Part shown: piece after piece, positions 39,988-50,010 of the stretch
How positions within the stretch are numbered: the stretch's first letter is position 1
Layout of the letters: the number at the start of each line of letters is the position of its first letter
Origin: Numida meleagris
Taxonomy: Eukaryota; Chordata; Aves; Galliformes; Numididae
DNA: 64,000 nt
Assembly: GCF_002078875.1 (NCBI RefSeq)
Contig: NC_034420.1
Coordinates: 5,021,814-5,085,813, forward strand
Direction of reading: 5' to 3'
Notes under the pieces: model-generated
Database searches by the model: none
Told to the model about the DNA's origin: nothing
Seen by the model: only the letters and a program-made list of their open reading frames with translations
Program-made: the position numbers and the translations under genes

Positions 39988-40545
39988 GGTCACTCGAAAG
40001 TAATGCCTCCTGTTTATTTCCATGGAAACTACAATAGATACAAAGAGCACAGGAACACTATTTGAGCAAATTCTCAGCTACAAAAAACTACTTTTCATCA
40101 TAGTCACTACCATTAGGCAATTTGTGCAAATAAGCTGATAGAGACATTCATCATTTCGTGGTGTCACAGCTGTGCATGGCCATCCAGAACATGGCTTGTC
40201 AGTCGTGGCTCTGTCACCACTGCTGAAATGCACCGCCCAGCGCCTCACTGTGCTCACATCTGCTGCTTGGTCTTCATAAATGTTCAGCAAGCATCAATGA
40301 ATGTCAGTGGGTACGTTTTTTTCTGCATGGAGGAATTCAATTCCACACCTTCGCTATATACGCACTTCCATGTCAAACACCATTTTGTCAGACTGTCCCT
40401 CTTCTGCCATCTGTCACGCAGCAACGAAGTGTAATGGAATACTGGTGGGAAGGTTCGAGCCCCACTGCCATTGCACCAACATCTGCCTATAACATTGTGG
40501 GCAGACATAATAAAGCAGGAGATATTACTTTCGGAGGTGTCCCTG
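39988..40545 (-). mobile_element. Internally deleted mariner DNA transposon (Galluhop/Mariner1-like)
   Basis: Both ends carry inverted repeats flanked by TA. The left end begins GGTCACTCGAAAGTAATGCC. The right end, read inward on the minus strand, begins CAGGGACACCTCCGAAAG and continues TAATATCTCCTG. The shared core is CGAAAGTAAT followed by CTCCTG. The body is about 558 bp against roughly 1.2-1.3 kb for autonomous mariners. Minus-strand coding remnants cover only the transposase N-terminus, and the sequence then jumps to the 3' region next to the left end. The family assignment rests on the termini and the VSTVRRW protein motif. Confidence 0.9.
40078..40410 (-). pseudogene. Mariner transposase N-terminal pseudogene
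   Basis: An ATG at 40410 on the minus strand opens a frame with the mariner-type N-terminal DNA-binding region: IEFLHAEK near codon 25, NIYEDQAADVSTVRRWAVHF with the helix-turn-helix RRW signature, then SGWPCTAVTPRNDE. At least two in-frame stops interrupt it, one after DMEVRI and one after TDIH. The catalytic part, including the DDD triad of mariner transposases, is absent because of the internal deletion. The product cannot be an active transposase. Confidence 0.85.
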
Positions 40546-43014
40546 TAAGTATATACATGTGTCTGTATGTATATATGCAATAAAAATATATGTGCAAAAT
40601 AAAGAGAGTATATAGAACACATCTTCAAATAGCAAAGATACCAAGGATTTGGTTTAAATATTCATTTTTTAACTGCAGAAGTTCTAGGTTTCAATCCAAC
40701 CTATTCGGACAAAGAACTAGTTCAGAGGATGTGAAAAAAAAAAAATATTAAGAGCATGTTCTTTTTCAATTTCAAAACATTTAGAAATCTTTACACCAGA
40801 CAATCTCATTGAAACAACCTAAAAAGTACCGTATCACAACTTCAAACTATCCATTCTTAGAAGAACGCATTTAAACTGGTTACATGTAACAAGTGTCATT
40901 AAATTTCTACTGCTGCTCATCATTCAGTGTCATTCTTGACAACTGTGCCATTTCCAAATAACTCAAACTCATGACAATCTGCCAGCTAATTGCACCCATT
41001 TACCATAATTACCATAATTCACCTGATTATGGACTGTTGCCATATTACCCAATCTAGAATATAATTTAAACTATAATGATATAAAGCCACAGCATCTGAA
41101 CCACGCCATCCCATACTCTCACCTGTGCGGTGGAGACTAGAAGATTTCAGACTACAAACTGAATTACTGATTTCTTGTGCCCGCTGAGCAGAATGTAAGC
41201 TACCACAAGCAGCAAGACTGTGGAAAAGGAAACTGTATGTTGCTTCCCTTTCAAAAAACAAACAGGTTCAAACAATCACAGCACCAACAGTTGGTCGTTA
41301 TGGTTCACCTAATAAAAAAGACTACTATTAAATTCATCGATCTATCTATGCAATTACACGAGAATGTCCAACAAAGTATGGCAGCAGAATACAAGAGTTC
41401 CATAAATATGATTTATGTTCCTTACTTTATATTTCAGAAATGGCACCACAGTTAGGTGAATGCTTTCATACTTGAAACTGTCGCAAGTTCCCTGGTTCCC
41501 TAACTGAGGAATAATTTCTGAAAAACATACTTGATATTTATTTCTCATTGCCAAAATACGATACAAATCTACGAGTGCTTAGATGTAACACAGAAGAGCT
41601 GCTTTGCTTCAAGGCCTTCTTTTTGCTGCAATTCAGTCCTTAAAATCGCCACCTTATCTGCAGCCTGACTCGCAGGTCTGGCAAGCAGAGGACAGGGCTT
41701 CAGTTTAGGCCACACGCATGCTGCAGGGAGCACATGACTGAACACCCAATGACTAAACCTCTTGTCTATGCAGTGCCTCAAAAGAAAAAGGAACAAAGGC
41801 CAAAGACATTTTCCCGTTGAAGTGACTTCCAAATATTTCGGTTTCTGTGGATCCTCATTTAAAACAAACCTGTTAAATTTACCGTGTTACAAATCCCTCT
41901 TTAGCTGATTGCTATGCTACAAACAAAACTGTGATGGAGCGGGTAATTATTTTATGTGATGATATTCAACTCTGGCTCTCCTATTTGTGTAGAACTCAGA
42001 TCCGGCAGACAAAAATAAAATAGGTCTAGCATGCAGATGGTTAAATAACTGAATCTACAACGTTGACTGAGCAAACTGGCTCTGTTCAGAGGTTTCACTT
42101 TTAAATCTTGTTACTGCTCATTGGTGAGGATTTGCAAACACTGTGGCTGTCAAGCTTTCTGATCAGTGATAGCTTTGAAACTGAGCTAAAGCAGCATGGA
42201 GAAAAAGCCAAAACTGGATTTAGTCTCATTTCAACAACCATTTTAAACCTGTTCTCACTTAAAGAAATAAAAGTTATGATAATTTTGTGCTTTCAACTTC
42301 CTGCATATCTTTAGCAGTAGCCTTTGCCTGAAAAATAAATTTCCCCAGAGCAACTACAGAAGGGAAATGTCCTCATTTTTATTCCTGTTAATTTCTGTGG
42401 ATTGTTTCTGGACTGGATTTTTACTGACAATCAAGAGAGCTGAATCAGGCACCTAAATTTGGGGCATCATTACATGCGTGATTTTCTACAGCACGGTCAG
42501 CCCTAAAATTTGCTGATTTCACAGCAAATTGTTTAGACGGGTGTTGCAAGTTGATCACCTCTCTTTCCATCCTCACATTGCCAGAGTGACTGAACATGTC
42601 CATCACTGATAATAAAAAATTACTTTATAGAATTAAAACTAGTAATCATCAATTCTAAGATAAAAGAGATAGGAAGATGCAAGTGTGCAAAAGTACACGT
42701 TAAAATGTGTGTTATCAGCACTTTTTGCAGAAGCGATAATTAGTATGAAGAATATTACTTTACCACAGAGAAAACTGCCTTATCCTTAGTTCTCACAGTT
42801 AAACAGAAGAAATAAAAGTCAGAGTGAAGAACATAATCTGAGAGGTGCACAGGTATTTGCATATCTTAATGAAGCAATAGTATTCTTGAGTGCAGGAAAT
42901 TTCCTGTGGTATAACCATTAAGGTGAAAGAAATAGTGTAAAGCTACTTTTTTTTCTGTGCAAAATTCTACTTCTGTCTTCCTTGTTCTTTCTCAAAGAAG
43001 TGATGAAGACTTAC
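40546..43014. other. AT-rich unique sequence, no gene recognised
   Basis: No recognisable gene or repeat beyond the TA-rich flank of the mariner. A short direct duplication (ACCATAATT twice) occurs near 41000. Open frames at 41177-41455 and 41569-41832 have no domain I know. Confidence 0.5.
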
Positions 43015-43047
43015 CTTCAACTATAGGCTCATCCTCCTTCGGGGGTA
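43015..43047 (-). other. Short 33-nt exon-like segment (unproven)
   Basis: On the minus strand CTCACCCTTCCGCCAG makes a good acceptor and TTGAAG|GTAAGT a consensus donor. The 33 bases between are open in only one frame (phase 1 to phase 1), reading PPKEDEPIVE plus split end codons. Being a multiple of three with symmetric phase, it would be a cassette exon that could be skipped without a frameshift. I cannot name a protein containing it. It may be part of a minus-strand gene with large introns. Confidence 0.3.
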
Positions 43048-44830
43048 CTGGCGGAAGGGTGAGCATTTTGCTTTTCTTTGAAGTGCAAGCACACACTGGA
43101 GATGAAAGCAACTGCATTATTGTCTTTGATGTTTTTGATACTGAATTTCTCGTTTGATTTTTCTTTGTAGACATTCAGAAAGTAGATTTACTTCCTCAAT
43201 CAACCTTACCCTAAATCCTCACTAGGTACTTATCCTCTTAAATATCTGAAATTGATATTTTTTAAAGTTTGAGTTTGGACTACTTTAATAAATGCAACAA
43301 ATTCTAAGTCACGCCACAATCCCTTTATTTGTATTGAGTCCTTAATCTCACTATACTATATAAAAAGAGAAAAGAAAAAGGAAATCCTTATAAGTTACAT
43401 AAGACAAGACAAAGACAATATGCTTGAAGTAGAATAGCCTCATTCATAACAACTCTTTACGCATACTTAGAAAAACACACTCATTAGACAACACTAAAAA
43501 CAAAACAGCATCAACAACAAAAACTGTTCCTCTCAGCAGTTGCAATTTAAAGGCCAAATCCTTCAAAACCATATTCACATCCCCATGTGTATTCTCTGTT
43601 GAGTAAGGACAGAATTGCAGGTTCTAGGACTCCTCAATAGAAAGAGAAAGAAAGCAAGGACAGGCACAAGGGAAGGATAGCAGATGGGATAAGTGCTCAT
43701 AAGAGGTGAGAATTCACATGGAGAATTGCTTTTTTTGCAAATACCCCAGGTTAGCTTCCTTAAGAATTAAAATTCTACACTTTGGAAACCATATATTGGA
43801 AAGAAAAAAAAAAAAGAGGGTGAGGGAGAAGTAATCATTACACGTGCTGGCTTTGGCTTTGCTCCCCTCAGATATATTCCCTTTTCCATCTATCTTGAAA
43901 GGTAGCTGAAACTGGGTAATTATTGTTTCTTTCAAAAGTTTGTGGGTTTTTTTTTTTTCATCTTGCATGCAAATGCATCAAAATAGAAGTGGCTGAAGAT
44001 TTCCGTATGATTTAGCACCTCATCCCTCAATTTAATGCTGGCCAGATACATTCTTTCAAAAAGAAAGTATTTAAATCCCCATGTAATCACACCTGGCTAA
44101 CAAAAGCCTGCCAAGACAGCTGGCATCGCTTTTGCTCTCTGATCAGAACACAGTATATCCAGCAAGCATAGCAGGAGTGGGAGAACATTTAAAACTCTAC
44201 TGTGCTCCATTTTACTGACTATAATTTGAAAAGCACATTTCTTAAAGACCAGTGGGAAAAACAAAAACTAAAGCAACAAAAAACGGAGAAGAATATTAAT
44301 AGCTGCGGCAGAAGCTGGCAAACGGAGATTTTTTTGTTAGGAAGTACCCTACAGGACCATTTAGTTGCCTTATGATATTACTAAGTACCAATGCCAGTGC
44401 TATACAACTTTTGAAAGCTCTCTATGAAATTGGAAATTAACAGGAAAATTGTAGTGGAGTATGTTTTCCATCTACTATGAAAAGATGTCTCCATATTACA
44501 GATTTCTAACACAAAGCTGTGTCTTCACTACGGTAGATGAGAGCTTTGCTACTGATGAAGACGCTGGGATCTCACAGTGAGAATGAAAGCCACTACAACA
44601 TAGAACTGCCACGGAAACAATCTCATACTTCACTCGTACTTCTTGGTCCTTCCTTTCAGAACCACACAGAGCACCCCACTAGTGCTCAGGCCTCGTTGAC
44701 AGTTATGTGAGCAGATTATGCGGAAAGTTAACTTTATGTGACAGTATTCCATCTGTATTGTTCTTAGTTTCCTTAAACTGCATAAAGCAGAGGAAACATC
44801 TCCTCTTTGTCCTTGCTCCCATCACATACC
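43048..44830. other. AT-rich unique sequence
   Basis: Nothing recognised apart from a 12-T run at 43947-43958 and a 12-A run near 43804. The stretch 43350-43510 is A-rich low complexity. Confidence 0.5.
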
Positions 44831-45199
44831 TGTAATTCAAGACTGGTGTTAACAGCAATTCAACAATATCCAGCTACAGCCCTTCTCTCCAGCTGGCTCA
44901 CCAGTTTCAACATGGCCACAGTCTACCTTGAGCAGACACATTTCAAGCCCCGTCCCACAAAGGGAGCCAGTCACAAACACCTCGGAGACCTCCAGCACCT
45001 CCAGCACCTGGCTCGCCACAGCTACAGAAGACACGTCCCCGGCAGGGCAGAAGGGAACCACCACTTTCTGGGGGAGCTGCCGCCTCCTTCAGCACCAGTA
45101 CAGCTCCCCCAGATCCGCTCTTCATACACTGGGTGAACTGGGAGATCTCTTTGTGTAATTCTGCACATGATGGAGAAATTGCTGGTCGCTCCCGACTTC
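44831..45199 (-). other. GC-rich islet with exon-like boundaries (unproven)
   Basis: This block is clearly GC-richer than its neighbours and holds several CpGs. On the minus strand it begins after a good acceptor-like sequence (CTTCCCTTGTGTAG) and ends at the donor-like TTACAG|GTATGT. No frame is open through all 369 bases. The longest runs 84 codons from the acceptor side and stops near 44943, so it is not a simple internal coding exon. A terminal coding exon, a lncRNA exon, an unclassified repeat or a small regulatory islet are all possible. It contains a short tandem (CCTCCAGCA repeated near 44990). Confidence 0.3.
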
Positions 45200-46541
45200 C
45201 TACACAAGGGAAGCTGAATGATTCCTTTTGCAGTGCGGGAACCCTGTGCCAGAGTACACACGAGGAACTGGCAGCAATTTCCCTGTACTGAGCAGCTTAT
45301 CTGGTGAATTTATAGTTTGTCATCCAGGCCTAAATGGAGATAAAGCAGAAGCTAGTTCTTAAGCACAACCAGATAGATGGGTAGAGAGGAAAACAGTGCC
45401 GGAGGAGACAAGACAAGCAGTCTTACAGCTTACTGAGTGTCTCCCTGTGAAAATAAAGGAATTGAGTATATTCTGCCAGGGCATCAGTAGATGGATGCAA
45501 ATACAAAGCACTGTGCTGCACCACAAGTCAAACCCTCACAAGCAGACACTGGCCGCATGTTCAGTACTCCTACCTCCGGAGGAACACTCTGCACATTGAT
45601 TTTGAGACGGCACAGAGTTTTCTCTGCGAAGTTTTATGTTTTTAGCCACCCTAGGCTTGGGTCAGCAAAAAGGAAGTTTTAAACACATCTTCTACTGCTA
45701 CCACCTACAGTCTTCCTCTCTCTTCTGGCACACAAACTGGTTAACCAGCCTGCACTATATTTCTAGCATCATTTAGTAAGACCTAAAAGAGAAACACAAG
45801 TTTCACATGACAGACTGAATCCTCCACCGTGGATTAGTCCATAAGGAAAACTGTACAAAAGCAAAAGACATAATTCACGGTCTTTTATAAAATTCGCTTC
45901 CTCTTACATAAAATAATGCAGTTTTACTGACTTTAACAAAAGCAGCTGAGGAGCTGTCCCTTGGATGTTCTTACATAAAAATCTACACTACACAAACCAG
46001 AAACGTTCTCCAAAAAAAGGTATGATATATGGTTAACAGATCAAAGCTTTGTTTGCTCATTTGCAGAAAACATGCACAGCTTAATTTCTTTACCTTCTTT
46101 TAGCCTCAACTTTTTGAAGTACAGTTGTATAGTGATACAGATAAGACAGTAGATATGCAATCATTGGTGCCTTCAAGAGCCAAGATGTGATAAATTATTT
46201 AAGACATCCTTTTCCAGAGATGAACAAAACTTCCTTTATAACTTGGATGTGCCCATTATAAACATAGATCTGCCAGTTTTGGATCTATTTGTAAACCACC
46301 ATGTAGAAAACACACAACAATATAAATATACACTGTACATTTCCCCTTTTCCCTACACAGAAAATTATAAGATTAGTGCCTTCCACTTCTCATTAAACAT
46401 TCAGTAACCAAAGCAATTTAATAATTTTTAATAATTCCACCTGCATAGCCCTCCACACTGCGTACACTGCTCTCAAGAATTACCTGTTCTTTGATCTCTT
46501 TAACTAGAATTGCTTTTATTTGTTCAGAAAAATTCTTTTTC

Positions 46542-46555
46542 TTTTTTTTTTTTTT
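46542..46555. repeat. poly-T tract
   Basis: Fourteen consecutive T, preceded by a shorter T-run separated by one C. Confidence 0.9.
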
Positions 46556-47541
46556 ACCTCCATGAGCCACAGTGATGTTGGCCAACTCAGTGACTTCACA
46601 TGAAGTTCACACCCTTTAAACTGTGTAGCTTAAAATTTTTAATTTCTACAGAACACAAGTATTTAACAGTGTACCTTCTTGTTTCCTAACTGAAAAACAA
46701 AACAAAACAAAAATCACTGCACTTCTGTATTCTCAAGGGTAGCATGAGAGAGGACTCGGTTGACATAGGGTCTGTGATCTGTATTTCTTCTCCCCATTAC
46801 TTAGCACTGTCTGTTGGTGTCAGTACATCAGAACCACCCCTGCAATACAAGCAGCCCTGGCCACAGTGGAGCAGAGGAAGGAAGCGCTCCATTTCCAGTG
46901 TCAGAGAGGCCAAAGGCACTGTACTGTGCAATGTGCTTGTTACCTTACTTTTTCCAAAGGTTACTGCTGCTACGCAGCAAACAGAGCTGAATACACTTGC
47001 ACATTGTCTCTTCATCAGTTAAATGAGAGGTTTTAGCTTCCAGTCATGGAGAAAGTGGTTTAAGCTAACTTGGCTGACATCACGCTGAAAGGACTGCTGA
47101 ACAACTCCCTGATTCCAGCGATCAGATGCATTACAGGAATGGCTTTCTTATGTTGGTAGGAAGTAACAGGCTTAAGAGATGCAGAATCTGGCTTACGTTT
47201 GCAAACAAAGGGTTTCACTATTTTTGGAAAGAATGAGCTGGGAACACCCACTTTCTAATTAAGTATGCACTGCAGAGGCAGGTTAACAAATGCCTATGAT
47301 GAATGAAGATGGCAGCCATTATGCTTAAAAACAAAAACAATACTGACAAGAGAGATAAAGCAGCACTATGTAAAAAGCACTTCACATCACACTAATCGTC
47401 ATTCGTTGTTAGAGCTGCTCTTTGCTTTAATAGCTGAGCAGCAACTCATTGAAAAAGCTGCAAGCTAAACCCCTAAGACATACCAACTGCTCCAGCATTC
47501 AGCTATCCCAGCCCAATGAGTTCTGCACGCACATTCATTTC

Positions 47542-47579
47542 AGTTACTGTTTTCTTCAACCACTGAAGAAAACAGAACT
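47542..47579. repeat. Short inverted repeat (12-bp perfect arms)
   Basis: CTGTTTTCTTCA (47547-47558) and TGAAGAAAACAG (47564-47575) pair perfectly around a 5-nt loop. With one bulged A the stem gains four more pairs (AGTT with AACT). No transcription signal is visible. Confidence 0.85.
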
Positions 47580-48009
47580 ACACAACAGCTTTTTTTTTTC
47601 TGAGATCTGAAATAGAAAGCAAAGCATGTCACCTGAGGTAGCATATTAGTGTTATTAGTGATGGCAAATCTGCCAAAATTTGGCATAAATAGTCTACAAA
47701 GTAGATAAAACATCTGAGGAACTATTGAAGTTTTTTAACTAAGTTTTGATTAACTTCAGAAACAGCTTAAACACTGGAATTAAGCATCCAGTGATTTAAG
47801 AGAAACTTCCAGACGTTTGGAATTAGATGTAGAAGAAATGCAGAATATCATGTCACTGAAATCAAAATTGTGGCGATAAACCACAAAAAACTTGGCATAT
47901 ATATTGGCAAAAAAAACCAACAACCAAACAACAACAAACAAAACAGTGAATCCATACATATTTACTATCACATGAATGAAGTGAATGTAAGAGTGGAAAC
48001 AGGAAAAAC

Positions 48010-48063
48010 AGAAGACAAATAGGAAAAGAAGTAGAGTGGTAAAAGAAGACAAACAGGAAAAGA
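48010..48063 (+). repeat. Local 20-bp direct duplication
   Basis: Two copies of a 20-base A-rich word start 34 bases apart and differ at a single position (T or C). This is probably replication slippage in purine-rich DNA. Confidence 0.8.
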
Positions 48064-49975
48064 TTAAATCAATGTGAAGAACATAAAACTATACAAGATA
48101 GAATTTTTTTTTTTAAAAAATGAACATACTCCAGAATACATATGTACAAATGTAGCTGAACAAACTGTTAGTAACAGAATTAAAAACAGAACCAAACGAT
48201 CAACAAAATACACTTTTTATTCAAAATTTTTACAAGAAAATGTCTTTAATATAGTAATAAATATTTAACGCTCTGAAAAGTAATATAAATATGTGATCCA
48301 TCTAACAAACAGATGGATTAATTTATTTCTCTAGCTGACAGAAACCACTTTCTTTGCATCTGACTAGTTCCTACCTTTTCATTTTCTGTAATCCTGACAA
48401 ACCATCCTAACTTCTTGATTCTTTCCATACCAATTAAAACTCTGGCTGAGTACAGACCTGGAAATAATGGTCTGGCTCTGAAGCAGACCTTCTTCTTACT
48501 AATTAAAATCTGTGTTTACAAAAAAGGGATTTTACATATTTTATTCATTATTATAATCTGGCCAAATGGCTTTGCTATGCATCTTCTAGAGGGTTAATTT
48601 TCTTTATGAATGTTGTATTACTTTTGTGAGAAAGGAAATGCTGCAAAAAAGCAAGGTGTTTGCACATCCCCCTTTTATTTTTCTTCCTCCATCTTCAACC
48701 TTGAGAGAATGCAAGAGCTCCTGGTTTTCCAAACTGCCTTTCGGTGCCTACCCTTGATGACACAAGGCAGCATCAGGGAGTAGACAAATCCATAGAAATA
48801 CAAGTATGTAGCAGGACTCAAGGCTCACAGTTGCAACTCTGTCTAAGCCTACAATTACCTTCTGCAGATCATAGGAAAGTCAGAAGTAGTTGAAACAGGT
48901 CCCCAGCCCCATCTCTAACTCTTCTGCACACATTCCTTCCACTTCCAGCAAGGTCCTAAAGAACAAGGCACTTCAGTCTCTTCTGTCTGCTACCAGTTAG
49001 CAGTGAATTTACATAAGTATTCATTTTTTTAAGGTCTTTTCTTTCCACGTACAACTGTAGAGTGTATATATAAGAAACTGTTCATCCATATACAGCCTGC
49101 CTACCACTCCAGTATCTTCAGGACACGAACGAAAAAGTCAGTCATGGTAAACCTCTGCTTAGAAAGACGCTGTTATTTGAAAAATAAGAACTTCAGCATA
49201 AAAAAGCTCAACTGCTCCTACTTTGAAAATGATGGTGATCTCTAATTACAACAAAACTCTACATGGATTATTGCTATGCTTCTTTTATTTTCCAAAAATA
49301 TGTATGTTTTCCATTGTAAAGTTATCAGTGCTCATGAACAAAGTTGGATAACTCTCTTAAAGTAACAAGCCAATATGCTGTGGTGAAACTATGTGAGACA
49401 GTGATTTCACTACGAGCAAAAAGTGCAATAAAAAAAAAATTCTTGCATAACTACCAACCCGCAGCTTTGTGAGTTCCGCAAGTTTTGTTTTAAAGGGTTT
49501 GTGACACAAGACTGTTTCTGATTCTGGAGATCATAATCCTTCCAGTTTATCCCAGCAGAATAAGGGAGATATTTTTTGTTTAAAATGGTTAGAGATGGAA
49601 ACTGGAAGAAGCTATTGCTCACAGCCAGAGCCTGAAGCACACCCTAGGCCCAGCAGAAGGAGGACTTGTAAGAGTCTGCATGATACAAAGGCAAAAATAA
49701 GAAAGCTGCATACGGGGAAAAGCTAAGAGAGACGACACAACAAACTCCTATATGAGCACAGCCAAATGAACTTCATGTTACTGCGCACAGATCAACACGA
49801 GGTGATCTCCTACCCTTCCGTCCACACCCAGCCATCTCCTGGATAAACTACCTGCAAGTCTCTAAAGAGCCACTAAAGCACAGAAGGATAATGATGGCAA
49901 TTTTTGGTTGCGTGTGTAAGAATACTGTTAGTACCACCAGGTGCCATCAACACTTTGTTGCCCCTCTTCGTGCAG

Positions 49976-50010
49976 AAGCCGATGGAAGCTGCTCCCAGTG
50001 ACTCACCTCA
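49976..50010 (+). other. Exon-like segment (unproven)
   Basis: On the plus strand a strong acceptor-like tract (CTTTGTTGCCCCTCTTCGTG then CAG) is followed by 35 bases and the donor-like CTCA|GTAAGT. One open frame reads KPMEAAPSDSP. The length is not a multiple of three. It is on the opposite strand from the other exon-like segments, which argues that at least some of these are chance. Confidence 0.2.

Larger units (their letters stand above)
45200..49975. other. Mostly unique sequence, no gene recognised
   Basis: No gene recognised. The 92-codon plus-strand open frame at 46744-47022 has no known domain. Homopolymers and small hairpins are listed separately. The segment 47880-48260 is very A-rich and includes a 20-base direct duplication (48010-48029 and 48044-48063). 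Confidence 0.5.
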
